Notes under the pieces: model-generated
Told to the model about the DNA's origin: nothing
Databases searched by the model: none
The model's input: only the letters and a program-made list of their open reading frames with translations
Program-made: the position numbers and the translations under genes
Shown: piece by piece, positions 1-8,629 of the stretch
Layout of the letters: every line of letters begins with the position of its first letter
Numbering within the stretch: the stretch's first letter is position 1
Assembly (NCBI RefSeq): GCF_019669965.1
Contig: NZ_AP019781.1
Coordinates: forward strand, 2,171,092 to 2,235,091
Direction of reading: 5' to 3'
Source: Methanoculleus chikugoensis
Lineage (GTDB): Archaea > Halobacteriota > Methanomicrobia > Methanomicrobiales > Methanoculleaceae
Length of the DNA stretch: 64,000 bases

Positions 1-1
1 C

Positions 2-730
2 CTCTCGTCCGTCGAACGCTCGGCCGCCCGGAAGTTCGAGACGGGCGACGTGGTGGTCGTGGCGGAGTCCGCTCTCGCCACCGCCGAAGGGCGGGTCGTG
101 AGGCTCGACGATGTCGAACCGTCAAGAGAAGCCCTCCAGCTCGCCGAAGAGTACGAGATGGATCCCCGGCACGCCGAGGTGGTGCTCCGGGAGAGCGACC
201 GGATCGTCGGGGGTATTCCCGGGTTCCTGCTCTGCATGAAGAACGGGACGCTTCTGCCGAACGCCGGGATCGACGCCTCGAACACCCCGGCGGGCACGCT
301 CGTCCTCCTCCCCCTTGACCCGGACGCGTCCGCGGCGGGTATCCGTGCCGCGATCGCCGGGCGGTCGGGGGCCGACGTCGGGGTCATCGTCGTCGACTCC
401 CGGACGCACGCGATGCGGCTCGGATGCTCCGGGGTTGCGATCGGGTGTTCGGGCATCCCCTCGGTGGTCGACGAACGCGGGAGAAAAGACCTCTTCGGCC
501 GCGAACTTGAGGTCACGAAGAGAGCGGTCGCGGACTGCATCGCGTCCGCCGCAGAACTCGTGATGGGAGAGGCAGGGGAGTGCGTCCCCGCGGCCGTGGT
601 GCGGGGAGTCGGGCTTCCCGTCGGCGATTATGCCGGGGTCGCCACGATCGACGCTTCAGAGTGCCTCTTCATGGGGGTCGCGCTGCACGCCGACCCGGCC
701 CTTCTCGTCAAGGGCGATCGAGAACCCTGA
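2..730 (+). CDS. cofE: Coenzyme F420-0:L-glutamate ligase, 3' part
   Basis: This is the C-terminal part of CofE; the start lies before the window. CofE adds gamma-linked glutamates to F420-0 using GTP, a cytoplasmic step of F420 synthesis. The visible part carries family stretches such as IVGGIPGFLLCMKNG, LVLLPLDPDASA, the SRTHAMRLGCSGVAIG segment and a GVGLPVGDYAGVATIDASE tail. The neighbouring cofC and cofG belong to the same pathway, which supports the call. The last 75 bases overlap the 3' end of cofC on the opposite strand, so both proteins use the same DNA for their C-termini. Codon use is typical of the window. I am confident of the family; only the upstream start is unknown. Confidence 0.93.
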   Translation, partial: LSSVERSAARKFETGDVVVVAESALATAEGRVVRLDDVEPSREALQLAEEYEMDPRHAEVVLRESDRIVGGIPGFLLCMKNGTLLPNAGIDASNTPAGTLVLLPLDPDASAAGIRAAIAGRSGADVGVIVVDSRTHAMRLGCSGVAIGCSGIPSVVDERGRKDLFGRELEVTKRAVADCIASAAELVMGEAGECVPAAVVRGVGLPVGDYAGVATIDASECLFMGVALHADPALLVKGDREP

Positions 731-1303
731 GTTCTCCAGGAACTCCCTGCTCTTTCTCCCTTTTCCGTGGATGAGGATCTCGACCAGGTCCTCCTTCTCG
801 TCGATATCGGTCGACATCCTGAACGAGTCGATCACCTCGACGGAGAAGCCGCACTCCTCGGCAATCCGCATGTGGTCGAGGAAACTCGCGCCGTAGTAGT
901 CGGCGCGGAAACACCGCGGTTTCTTGAGGAATATGATGTTCGTCCCGCCGCCCCGCCCCGGCACGATGGACATGTCCTTCTCGGTCCGGATCAGCCGCTG
1001 GATGTCCCCGGCCGTCACCAGGGGGATATCGGCCATGATGATGAGCGCGGGGCAGTGGAACTGCTTGAGCGCCCAGTTGATGGCGTCGTTGAGCGACTCC
1101 GTCCGGACGGCGACGAGGGCGTTCTCGTGTTTGAAGGGGTGGGTGCAGAGGAGGGTGGCGCTGCACCCGGACTTCTGCACGGCGGCGATCACGTCTTCAA
1201 GCATCGCCCGGGCGAACGCTTCCCGCTCTTCCTGGTCGAGGATGCAGGAAAGGCGCGTCTTGGGGTTTACCGGCTTAAAGGGAATGAGCGCGTGGAAGTA
1301 CAT
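656..1303 (-). CDS. cofC: 2-phospho-L-lactate guanylyltransferase
   Basis: CofC activates 2-phospholactate (or phosphoenolpyruvate) with GTP to make the donor for the F420 side chain. The 215-residue protein has the usual length. The N-terminal nucleotide-binding stretch ALIPFKPVNPKTRLS (residues 5-19) is typical, followed by ALIIMADIPLV (DxP motif binding GTP/Mg) and the SIVPGRGGGTNIIFL segment. The start ATG at 1303 fits the family N-terminus. It is convergent with cofE and overlaps its coding end by 75 bases. Upstream (1304-1692) lies a repeat-filled divergent gap shared with cofG. Confidence 0.93.
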   Translation of the reverse strand: MYFHALIPFKPVNPKTRLSCILDQEEREAFARAMLEDVIAAVQKSGCSATLLCTHPFKHENALVAVRTESLNDAINWALKQFHCPALIIMADIPLVTAGDIQRLIRTEKDMSIVPGRGGGTNIIFLKKPRCFRADYYGASFLDHMRIAEECGFSVEVIDSFRMSTDIDEKEDLVEILIHGKGRKSREFLENSGFSIALDEKGRVGVQRDPHEEAL

Positions 1304-1389
1304 TGAGAAACGGTTGTCGGGGCAGTATCAAAAAGGCATCGTTTCCCCTGCGACGGGAAAAGGCAGCCCGGGCTAAATCGAAAACTCCG

Positions 1390-1660
1390 GCCCCTACCCA
1401 TTCGGGTGCTCACGCTTCGGTTTTCGCACCTTCGCACCTGCCGGCTACCTCGATGATCTGCTCACGCGAAGACGCGAAGACGCGAAGTCCAGTATAGTTG
1501 CCTGAAACTCCCTTCGCGTTCATCGCACCCGACTATGCTCGAACTCTTCTCCCGCACCTCGTACCTCCGGTGCTCGAACTCCGTTCCTACGGAACGTCGC
1601 GCTCTTCGGGAAAGTCGTCCTTCACGGCTTCGCGCGAGGCCACGTCGCCCTCACGACCGA
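1390..1660. repeat. G+C-rich palindromic intergenic repeat, copy 1
   Basis: The divergent cofC/cofG gap is filled with short inverted units such as CCGGTGCTCGAACTCC and GTTCCTACGGAAC. On the minus strand a module GCGAAGCCGTGAAG, then TTCCCGAAG, then GGAGTTCGAGCACCG matches the element at 25.0-25.2 kb, and related units occur at 4.0-4.2 and 16.5-16.6 kb. An open frame runs through it into cofG, but it lacks family similarity before residue 1 of CofG, so I treat it as noncoding. No transposase is seen. Confidence 0.6.
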
Positions 1661-1692
1661 AAGTTCATGTGCGGGAATGCCGACATATAGCC

Positions 1693-2688
1693 ATGCACCG
1701 GCGCGTGATCACCTTCTCGAAGAACGCGTTTCTTCCCCTGACGACGGTCTGCCAGAACCGCTGCGGCTACTGCTGTTTCCGCACCCCCGTCGAGGAAGGG
1801 TGCGTCATGCCGCCCGACGAGGCGATCCGGACGCTGGAAGCGAGCGCGGCCCTCGGGTGCACCGAAGCGCTCTTCACCTTCGGGGAGCGGCCCGGTGCGG
1901 TGCCGGGCTTTAGCGAAATGCTCGGGCGGCTCGGCTACGCGGATATCCTCGACTACGTCTACGACCTCTCTCTCGCGGCCATCGAACACGGCCTTCTCCC
2001 GCACACCAACGCCGGCATCCTCACCTACGAGGAACTCGGCTGGCTCCGCGAGGTGAACGCGAGCATGGGGCTGATGCTCGAGACGACCGCGGATATTCCG
2101 GCGCACAGGAACTCCCCGGGGAAGGATCCGGCGGTGCGGATAGAGATGATCGAGAACGCCGGGAGACTCTCGATCCCGTTCACGACCGGCATCCTGCTCG
2201 GGATCGGCGAGACGGCAGACGACCGCGAGGAGTCGCTCCGGGTCATCGCCGACCTCCACCAGCGCTACGGCCATATCCAGGAAGTTATCGTCCAGAACTT
2301 CTGTCCGAAACCCGGGACCGCGATGGAGAGGGCGGCGGTCCCCGGCCCCGACGAGATCGGCGCGGCGATCGGCCTCGCACGCGAGATCCTTCCCCCGGAC
2401 GTGGCGGTGCAGATACCCCCGAACCTTGCGGACGCATCCCGCCTCATCGGGTGCGGCGTCAACGACCTCGGCGGGGTCTCCCCGCTCACCATCGATTACG
2501 TCAACCCGGAGCACCCCTGGCCACAGATCGACGAACTCCGGCGGATCGCCGGGAATGCCGAACTCCGCGAACGGCTCTGCATCTACCCGCAGTATATCGA
2601 GAAGGGCTGGTACTCCCCCCTGCTCGAACCCCTCATCCGGCAGCTCGCGGAGAGAATTACCGCACCCGGCCAGGGCACGGGTGCATAA
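1693..2688 (+). CDS. cofG: 7,8-didemethyl-8-hydroxy-5-deazariboflavin synthase subunit 1 (radical SAM)
   Basis: CofG is one of the two radical-SAM halves of FO synthase, joining 5-amino-6-ribitylaminouracil-derived and tyrosine-derived moieties to make the F420 chromophore. The CxxxCxxC cluster motif CQNRCGYC sits at residues 20-27, just where CofG has it. Later stretches EVIVQNFCPKPGTAM and NDLGGVSPLTIDYVNPE are characteristic. I chose ATG 1693 because MHRRVITFSKNAFLPLTT matches the family N-terminus; the frame stays open back to 1498 through repeat DNA, but those residues look like translated repeat. The length is 331 residues. It is followed after 43 bases by purC. Confidence 0.93.
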   Translation: MHRRVITFSKNAFLPLTTVCQNRCGYCCFRTPVEEGCVMPPDEAIRTLEASAALGCTEALFTFGERPGAVPGFSEMLGRLGYADILDYVYDLSLAAIEHGLLPHTNAGILTYEELGWLREVNASMGLMLETTADIPAHRNSPGKDPAVRIEMIENAGRLSIPFTTGILLGIGETADDREESLRVIADLHQRYGHIQEVIVQNFCPKPGTAMERAAVPGPDEIGAAIGLAREILPPDVAVQIPPNLADASRLIGCGVNDLGGVSPLTIDYVNPEHPWPQIDELRRIAGNAELRERLCIYPQYIEKGWYSPLLEPLIRQLAERITAPGQGTGA

Positions 2689-2731
2689 CCTCATGACAAA
2701 TCCCGGACAACAGATACCAGGAGACCCGACC

Positions 2732-3457
2732 ATGAAACAGGCTGACCTCCTCTACACGGGGAAGGCTAAATCCGTCTACCGCACCGACGACCCGGAGGTA
2801 TACATCATGAAGTTCCGGGACGACATCACGGCGTTCGACGGCGAGAAGAAAGATACCCTGGAGGGCAAAGGGAGATATAACGCAGAAGTATCGACCTTCA
2901 TCTTCAGGTACCTGGAAGAGCACGGGATCAGGACGCATTACCTCGCGAGCATCGAGCCCGGCGTCATCGCCGTGCGGAACCTCACGATGATCCCGCTCGA
3001 GGTGATCGTGAGAAACGTCGCGGCCGGTTCGATCGTGCGCAACTACCCGTTCCGGGAAGGAGAACCGCTCGATCCGCCGGTGATCGTCATCGACTACAAG
3101 AGCGACGCACACCACGACCCGATGCTGAACGACGACCTGATCTACGCTCTCGGTCTCGCCACGCCCGAGGAACTCGACCAGATCAAGGCGATGGCGCTCG
3201 CGACAAACGAGCTGCTCAGCAAGTACCTCGACCTGCGCGGCATCACCCTGGTCGATTTCAAGATGGAGTTCGGCAAGTACAACGGCGAGATCGTCCTCGG
3301 CGACGAGATCAGCATGGACTCGATGCGCCTCTGGGACAAAGAGACCGGGACGTCCCTCGATAAAGACGTCTACCGGTTCGGCAAGGGGGACGTCATGGAG
3401 ACCTACGCCGGCGTCGCGAAGCGGATCCTCTCCCCACCCTGGGGCGAGCTCGCATGA
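2732..3457 (+). CDS. purC: Phosphoribosylaminoimidazole-succinocarboxamide synthase
   Basis: PurC (SAICAR synthetase) joins aspartate to CAIR with ATP in purine synthesis. The 241-residue protein begins MKQADLLYTGKAKSVYRTDD, the ATP-binding N-terminus of the family, followed by GVIAVRNLTMIPLEVIVRN, GSIVRNYPFREG, LVDFKMEFGK and LGDEISMDSMRLWD, all hallmark motifs. CAGGAGA at 2719-2725 is a ribosome site seven bases before the ATG, which decides this start over a longer frame. Its stop overlaps the start of a small frame in an ATGA arrangement. Confidence 0.96.
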   Translation: MKQADLLYTGKAKSVYRTDDPEVYIMKFRDDITAFDGEKKDTLEGKGRYNAEVSTFIFRYLEEHGIRTHYLASIEPGVIAVRNLTMIPLEVIVRNVAAGSIVRNYPFREGEPLDPPVIVIDYKSDAHHDPMLNDDLIYALGLATPEELDQIKAMALATNELLSKYLDLRGITLVDFKMEFGKYNGEIVLGDEISMDSMRLWDKETGTSLDKDVYRFGKGDVMETYAGVAKRILSPPWGELA

Positions 3458-3633
3458 GGCGCATCGCAGCCGCCACCACTGCGGGGGGGCGGCAGATCGC
3501 CCCCGGCGAGGTGTTCGCACGGCTGAATCGCGAAGGCCGGGTCGGGTTCCGGCTCTCCGACGAACACGGCAACGCGACTCCCGGGAGTTACCCGAACGGG
3601 CCGGATGACGAAGTCAAAATCTTTATTCGATGA
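3454..3633 (+). CDS. Small hypothetical protein coupled to purC
   Basis: A 59-codon frame starts in ATGA overlap with the purC stop, an arrangement that suggests translational coupling. The predicted protein starts MRRIAAATTAGGRQ, has a middle segment FARLNREGRVGFRL and ends in VKIFIR. It has no Cys, no membrane helix and no family I recognise. Codon third positions are G/C-rich like real genes nearby, but the first third reads through a G-run and may be fortuitous. An AT-rich stretch at its 3' end (AAAATCTTTATTCGATGATAG) may instead be promoter DNA for the next gene. Confidence 0.4.
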   Translation: MRRIAAATTAGGRQIAPGEVFARLNREGRVGFRLSDEHGNATPGSYPNGPDDEVKIFIR

Positions 3634-3687
3634 TAGCCTATATCGAAGAATACAGGCGCCGGTAAGTTGGATAATTGGAGTTTTGTT

Positions 3688-3966
3688 ATGAGTAAAGAAG
3701 GGACCGAAGAGGCGCGGGCCAGGGCAAAGGTGTACGCGAAGGAGAAAGGGTTCATCTTGAACGTCGACGAGAAGCAGCTCGATGCCGTCCTCCGCGGGCT
3801 TGCCCGGAACAAGGAGCGGTTCGGGGAGGCATACTGCCCCTGCAGGCTCCGGAGCGGCGACCCCGAGAAAGACCGGATCATCGTCTGCCCCTGCGTCTAC
3901 CACGAGAACGAGATCGAGGAGCAGGGAACCTGCCACTGCCGGTTGTTCTTCAAGAAGGGCGAATAA
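3688..3966 (+). CDS. Ferredoxin-thioredoxin reductase catalytic-subunit-like protein
   Basis: This 92-residue protein has the three Cys pairs of the FTR catalytic beta subunit: CPC (50-52), CPC (67-69) and CHC (82-84). In FTR these hold a [4Fe-4S] cluster and an active-site disulfide that passes electrons from ferredoxin to thioredoxin-type partners. The length is close to the family's. The start ATG 3688 follows GGAG at 3677-3680; upstream in-frame codons are ignored. No variable (alpha) subunit lies nearby, as is usual in methanogens, so the electron acceptor cannot be named. A T7 run directly follows the stop. Confidence 0.88.
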   Translation: MSKEGTEEARARAKVYAKEKGFILNVDEKQLDAVLRGLARNKERFGEAYCPCRLRSGDPEKDRIIVCPCVYHENEIEEQGTCHCRLFFKKGE

Positions 3967-3967
3967 C

Positions 3968-3974
3968 TTTTTTT
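3968..3974 (+). terminator. Poly-T transcription end
   Basis: Seven consecutive T residues start two bases after the FTR-like stop codon. Archaeal RNA polymerase ends transcription at such T tracts without a hairpin. The next gene is convergent, so an end is expected here. Confidence 0.55.
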
Positions 3975-4017
3975 CCGTCCCGGCAGCCGTACTCCGCAAA
4001 TCCGGCCTGGCGGTGCT

Positions 4018-4200
4018 TGAGTTCCAAATCGTCACCACTCGTGCCGGCACTACTCATACGCAATCGTCGGTTGCATTCCGGATACGGCTTGCGTGGTGGC
4101 TATCGCCATTGGGAGTGGCGGCTCGCGGGGAGTGCGACGGTGCTCACGCTCCGGTTCTTACGAACCATCGCGCTACGAACCGTCGCACTCACCCTGCCAC
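4018..4200. repeat. Palindromic intergenic repeat, copy 2 (diverged)
   Basis: This sits in a convergent gap between the FTR-like gene and the UbiB-like gene. It has units related to copy 1: GGTGCTTGAGTTCC, CGGTGCTCACGCTCCGG and TTCTTACGAACCATCGCGC. Several short reading frames cross it on the plus strand, but all are Arg/Ser/Pro-rich with no family signature. Confidence 0.5.
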
Positions 4201-5850
4201 TTACCGTCGGAGACCCCGGCTGTGCCTGAGGACGCTATAGACCGCGTAGAATCCGACGATCACCGCGAAGACGTAGCCCAGCGTGGCGAGAACCGAGACA
4301 TACCCGGGTATGGGGGTATCGGCAACCCGGAGCACCAGCGATGAGCCCACGACGACCGCGGCAACCACCACCCCCACGATGATCTTGTCGCTCGTCCGGT
4401 CGATGACGCTGACGATCTCGTCGAGGTCGTGGTCCTCGAGTTCGAGCTTAACGGTGCCCTCAGAGAGTGTCTTCAGCGTCTCGTTCACGTTCCCGGGGAT
4501 GGCAAGGAGGCCCTCGGCCGCACCGATGATCGACTGCACCGCACCCGTCACGTTATCCGGGGAGAGCCGTTGCGCCGCAGCGATATCGAGGAGGTACGGC
4601 CGGACCCTCTGATCGAAGTTGAACGAGGGGTCGAGCCGGGTGCCGATATCCATCACCATGACGATCACCTTCATCATGATCATCAGGGTCGACGGCACCC
4701 GGATACGGTACCTGCGAAGGGTCTCGGTCAGGCCCCGGATCGCCGTCCCGAAGTTCACCTGCTCGATCTTCGTCTCCCGGTAGTCGAGCAGGACCACATA
4801 AAGGTCGTCTTTCACCGCATCGAGCACCGCCGGGTCGATCCGGACGTCGAGTTTCTTGAGCGCCGAGATCACCCCGGCGACGTCCGTCCGGCTCATGGCG
4901 AGGAGGAGGTCCACGAAGACCCGCCGCCGCTCCGGGCGGAGGACGCCGACAATGCCGTAGTCGAGAAAGACGACCTCGCCCCGGCGTGTCACGAGAAGGT
5001 TGCCCGGGTGGGGGTCGCCGTGAAAGAAACCGTCGACGAAGATCTGCTTGACGTAGGCCTCAAACCCCGTCGCGGCGATCTCCTCGGGGATGAGACCGAG
5101 GGACCGGATCGCCTCCACGTCGTCGATGCGTACACCCTCCACGTAGTCCATCGCAAGCATGGCAGGGCCGGAGAGGTCCCAGTGGATCCGGGGGATCCTC
5201 ACGCACGGCAGGCCCGCGAGGTTCCGCTTGAGGCGCTCCGCGTTCATCCCGTCCTGGGTGAAATCAAGTTCGCGCCGGATCTGGGTCACGAACTCCTCCA
5301 CCACCCCCTCCGGGTTGTAGACCCGGAGATCGGGGAAGAGCGAGTTCGCCCGCTTCGCGAGCGACCGCAGGATCGTGATATCGATCTCGATCAGCTCGGC
5401 GATCCCCGGGCGCTGCACCTTGAGGGCGAGGACCCGGCCGTCCCGCGTCACGGCTCGGTGCACCTGCGAGAGCGAGGCCGACGCAACCGGCTCCGCCTCG
5501 ATGACATCGAAACATTCCTCGAGGTTCCTGCAATGCTGCGCGATCACCGGCCGGATCTCATTGTAGGGGACCGGGGCGACCCGGTCCTGGAGTTTCTGCA
5601 GTTCCTCGACCAGCTCCGGGGGGAGGAGTTCCCGGCGGGTGCTTACGATCTGACCGAACTTGACGTAGGTGGGCCCCAGTTCCTCGATGGCGAGCCGGAT
5701 CCGCTCGTAGACCGACCGTTCGTCTTTCCGGGTTTTCCCGAGCCCCCGCAGCCGTTCTCCGCCGGGAACGATCTCCTCGACGAGGATTCCGAAGCCGTAT
5801 TTGACCAGCACATCGGCGATCTGCCGGTAGCGCTGGAACCGGGTGACCAT
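4201..5850 (-). CDS. ABC1/UbiB family atypical protein kinase
   Basis: This is an AarF/UbiB/COQ8-type ATPase of 549 residues. The family's KxGQ motif is visible as YVKFGQIVSTRRELLPPEL (K64), then the Ala/Ser loop VASASLSQVHRA, ALKVQRPGI, the HGDPHPGN catalytic loop and the FLDYGIVG metal site. Two C-terminal membrane helices (VVVAAVVVGSSLVL and a second ending VIVGFYAVYSV) anchor it, as in most members. In bacteria and mitochondria the family supports quinone synthesis; methanogens of this type do not rely on ubiquinone, so the target here is unknown, perhaps isoprenoid lipids. It lies 43 bases downstream of the MFS gene on the same strand. Confidence 0.92.
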   Translation of the reverse strand: MVTRFQRYRQIADVLVKYGFGILVEEIVPGGERLRGLGKTRKDERSVYERIRLAIEELGPTYVKFGQIVSTRRELLPPELVEELQKLQDRVAPVPYNEIRPVIAQHCRNLEECFDVIEAEPVASASLSQVHRAVTRDGRVLALKVQRPGIAELIEIDITILRSLAKRANSLFPDLRVYNPEGVVEEFVTQIRRELDFTQDGMNAERLKRNLAGLPCVRIPRIHWDLSGPAMLAMDYVEGVRIDDVEAIRSLGLIPEEIAATGFEAYVKQIFVDGFFHGDPHPGNLLVTRRGEVVFLDYGIVGVLRPERRRVFVDLLLAMSRTDVAGVISALKKLDVRIDPAVLDAVKDDLYVVLLDYRETKIEQVNFGTAIRGLTETLRRYRIRVPSTLMIMMKVIVMVMDIGTRLDPSFNFDQRVRPYLLDIAAAQRLSPDNVTGAVQSIIGAAEGLLAIPGNVNETLKTLSEGTVKLELEDHDLDEIVSVIDRTSDKIIVGVVVAAVVVGSSLVLRVADTPIPGYVSVLATLGYVFAVIVGFYAVYSVLRHSRGLRR

Positions 5851-5893
5851 CGGGGATGAATCGGCACTCCCGGTACTTAAGGGATAGGGCGGC

Positions 5894-7063
5894 TCATCCC
5901 CGGGAGGGGAGCCGGCCCCGCAGGAAGGACTTCCAGGGGTAGGGGACGAGGAGGAAGAGCGGCACGGCGAGGACGATCGCGAGCGGGATCGTGGTGAGGC
6001 CGAGCGTCAGCGTCGTCATATCGGCGATCCACCCGGTGACCGCGACTCCCATCCCGCCGACGCCGACCGCGAGCCCGAGCATCAGGCCGGAGACGAGCCC
6101 CACGTTTCCGGGGGCTATCTCGTGCGCCATGGCGACGGTGACGGCGAAGGTCGACCAGAGGATGAACCCGAAGATCATCAGCGCGACGAGCGAGACGATG
6201 CCGCCGGTCGTGAGGAATACGACAAACGGCGGGATGGCGGCAACAAGCCCCAGGATCGTGTACTCTTTACGGCCGTAACTGTCGGAGAGCGCGCCGCCGA
6301 CGACCTGTCCCGCGACCCCGGCAATCAGCATGCCCGAGACCAGGATGTTCGCGGTCACGAGGTCGAACCCCCGCAGCGTGAGGATGGTGGGGAGGAAGGC
6401 GACCGAGCCGAAGATCGCCCATGCCCGGAGGCCGGAGGCCGCGACCAGGAGGACGATCGCCCGGTAGGAGGGGCGAACGGCCGGGGCGACGGGTTCCGGA
6501 ACGGAGGTGCGATCGGGAGCGGGCAGGATGCGCCGGAGCACCACCGCCATCGCGAGGCCGGGGACGGCAAGCATGGCGAGGCCCGGAAGGCCCATCAGCC
6601 CGACGGCGACGCCCGCACAGATGGGGCCGATGGCGTAGCCCAGGTTGCCGCCGATGACGAAGTAGGAGGTGATCCTGCCCCGGCTCGCGTCCCGGGTCAG
6701 GCGGCTGACGGTGCCGAGCGCGCTCGGGTGAAAGAAGGCGTGCCCGAGCGCCGCGACGGCTACGGACGCGAGCACGATGTAGTAGTTGTCGAGCAGCCCG
6801 ATGACGGAGATGAAGATCGCGCTGATGGCGACGCTCGTGCCGATGTGGACGGCAAACCCCCGGGTATCGAAGACCCAGCCGACGAGCGGCTGCACGAACG
6901 ACGACGTGAGGTTGTAGACCGTGACGATCAGCCCCGCGAGGAAGAACGAGTAGCCCTGCTCCGCGATGAGGAGCGGGAGGATTGCAGGGAGGACGGGCGA
7001 GTAGAGGTCGGTCACCAGGTGGGCGGCGGAGAGCCCCCAGACAGATTTGATATTGGAGGTCAC
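5894..7063 (-). CDS. MFS transporter, fosmidomycin-resistance-like
   Basis: This 389-residue membrane protein has about 12 hydrophobic segments. It begins SVWGLSAAHLVTDLYSPVLPAILPLL, and the HLVxDxYxPVLPALLPLL pattern is typical of the Fsr-like MFS branch. The repeated GWVFDTRG and GGALSDSYGRKEY loops are MFS motif A variants after helices 2 and 8. The substrate cannot be told from sequence; efflux of small phosphonate-like or other molecules is known only for the bacterial relative. It starts four bases after the METTL5-like stop, so it is probably co-transcribed. Confidence 0.88.
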   Translation of the reverse strand: MTSNIKSVWGLSAAHLVTDLYSPVLPAILPLLIAEQGYSFFLAGLIVTVYNLTSSFVQPLVGWVFDTRGFAVHIGTSVAISAIFISVIGLLDNYYIVLASVAVAALGHAFFHPSALGTVSRLTRDASRGRITSYFVIGGNLGYAIGPICAGVAVGLMGLPGLAMLAVPGLAMAVVLRRILPAPDRTSVPEPVAPAVRPSYRAIVLLVAASGLRAWAIFGSVAFLPTILTLRGFDLVTANILVSGMLIAGVAGQVVGGALSDSYGRKEYTILGLVAAIPPFVVFLTTGGIVSLVALMIFGFILWSTFAVTVAMAHEIAPGNVGLVSGLMLGLAVGVGGMGVAVTGWIADMTTLTLGLTTIPLAIVLAVPLFLLVPYPWKSFLRGRLPSRG

Positions 7064-7067
7064 GGTA

Positions 7068-7679
7068 TTAGATCCGCCTCAAGTGTATGACCTCTACGGT
7101 AATATCCACTCGGTCTTTGCGGTGGTGCGCAAACGTCCGCTTCATCGGGAATGCGCACCGGATAACCTCCTCGATCGTCGCACGGCCCTCGGTGTAGGCG
7201 GCGACGAACGGGGTCGAACCTTCGTTGAAGATGCCGTAAACCTCGCCCGCGAGTTCGAGCGCCCGGTCGATGAACGGCCGGTCGGCATGCGCCTTCTGCG
7301 CTCCGAACGGCGGGTTCATCACGACGGTGTCGCAGGCGAGACTCCCCCAGTCGACACCGGGGTCGCGGACGTCGGCGACCAGGAACTCGACGGAGACGCC
7401 GAGCGTCTCCGCGTTCCGCCGGGCGATCTCGATCGCCGCCGGGTCGATCTCGAGCCCGGTCACGGGAGAGGCGCCGAGGAGTGCCGCGCCGCAGGCGAGG
7501 ATCCCCGTCCCGCACCCGAGATCAGAGACCGCTCTTCCCTCGATCGCCCCCTGCATCGCGGCATGGTGAAGGAGGCGGGCCGCCACCGGCGCCGGGGTCT
7601 GGTACTGCTCGAGCCGGGCAGTCGGCCGCTCGAACCCCGCGAGGCGTTCGAGCCGCATCTCAAGGTGCCGCAGGTTCAT
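7068..7679 (-). CDS. METTL5-like archaeal RNA methyltransferase
   Basis: This is a 203-residue SAM-dependent methyltransferase. Motif I is VSDLGCGTGILACGAALLG, followed by the acidic loop TGLEIDPAAI and the catalytic VVMNPPFGAQ (NPPF motif for N6-adenine or similar amine methylation). The start MNLRHLEMRLERLAGF and YQTPAPVAARLLH match the archaeal METTL5-type family, whose eukaryotic member makes m6A in 18S rRNA. The archaeal target is probably 16S rRNA by analogy; that is inference. It overlaps the dph2 end by four bases (ATGA type). Confidence 0.85.
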   Translation of the reverse strand: MNLRHLEMRLERLAGFERPTARLEQYQTPAPVAARLLHHAAMQGAIEGRAVSDLGCGTGILACGAALLGASPVTGLEIDPAAIEIARRNAETLGVSVEFLVADVRDPGVDWGSLACDTVVMNPPFGAQKAHADRPFIDRALELAGEVYGIFNEGSTPFVAAYTEGRATIEEVIRCAFPMKRTFAHHRKDRVDITVEVIHLRRI

Positions 7680-8629
7680 GGAGCAAGGTACTCGTCGATG
7701 GTATAGTCGTCCCAGTCCCGGGCGCCGCAGAGGATCTCAAACTCCGGCGGCGTCAGCACCGGGACGGGGAACCTGACCTGGTCGTCGTAGGCGAGCCGGG
7801 GGCAGGCGGTGTTCACGTAGGCCCCAAACCCGAGGTCGAGCATCTCGGCAGGCGAGACCTCGCGCATCGCGACCAGGAACGCCCGGTCGGAGAGGGCGGC
7901 GAGCCTTCGGGCGAGGGCCATCCGCTGCTGCCCGCTCTTGGTGCTGACAATGATCCCGTAGTTCGCGGCGTCCCGCGCCTTCTCCATCACCGCGGCGCGG
8001 CGGCGGACCAGGCGGTCGGCGTCCACCTCCTGCGCCTCGCCGGTGTAGGGGTCGAGCGCGACGACGCGGGCCCGGGTCGCGAGCCGGATCCCGATGGGGT
8101 GGAAGACCCCCGTCCCCACGAAGAGGATCTCCTCCGCTCCCGTCGCCCGGGCGGCGGCGAAGTTGCACCCGAGCACCTGCCCGGGGATCGGCGTCCGGCC
8201 GTCGCCGGGGGCGACGATCGCCTCGATGCCGCGATCGTGGAGATACGCCGCCATCGCGTCGAGGAGGTGGACGTGCTGGATGGTGGTGACGAGGCCGATG
8301 CGGCGGCCGGTGAGAAGAGGAAGGGCCTTCTCAAGCACGGTTACGTCGAAGTCGAACCGGACGGGCTCGTAGATGACATTAGATCGCTCCTCGACCGGAG
8401 CGTGGCCGAAGTGCACCAGGACGTCCGCATACGCGAGGGCATCGAGCGCGAGGTCGCAGGCTCCGTAGCAGGGATCGCCGCTGACGATCACCTCGAAACC
8501 CTCGCGGCGGAGGGCGGCGGCCGTTCCCGGTGCCTGCCGGGCGAGCCCGGCGGGGAACTGGAGGGCGACCGACCGCGCCCCGCGCTTGCGGAGCTTTCCG
8601 ATGAGATCAGAGACAGGTATCAACGACAC
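7676..8629 (-). CDS. dph2: 2-(3-amino-3-carboxypropyl)histidine synthase
   Basis: Dph2 is the noncanonical radical-SAM enzyme that transfers an aminocarboxypropyl group to the diphthamide histidine of elongation factor aEF2. It has 317 residues. The three cluster cysteines are at the expected places: GDPCYGACD (C54), VLGCNFAAA (about 159) and NTACPRLAYDD (about 280). Other family motifs are ALQFPAGLA and VLVHFGHAPVE. It lies in the minus-strand directon, overlapping the hpt stop by 23 bases and the methyltransferase start by 4, and so sits beside other translation-related genes. Confidence 0.94.
   Translation of the reverse strand: MSLIPVSDLIGKLRKRGARSVALQFPAGLARQAPGTAAALRREGFEVIVSGDPCYGACDLALDALAYADVLVHFGHAPVEERSNVIYEPVRFDFDVTVLEKALPLLTGRRIGLVTTIQHVHLLDAMAAYLHDRGIEAIVAPGDGRTPIPGQVLGCNFAAARATGAEEILFVGTGVFHPIGIRLATRARVVALDPYTGEAQEVDADRLVRRRAAVMEKARDAANYGIIVSTKSGQQRMALARRLAALSDRAFLVAMREVSPAEMLDLGFGAYVNTACPRLAYDDQVRFPVPVLTPPEFEILCGARDWDDYTIDEYLAP

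Noticed and set aside
1498-1692. A 65-codon N-terminal extension of cofG.
   Set aside because: It translates the palindromic repeat and has no ribosome site; the CofG family starts at the chosen ATG.
4429-5859. A 476-codon plus-strand frame opposite the UbiB-like gene.
   Set aside because: It shows the same composition artefact; the minus strand has complete kinase motifs.
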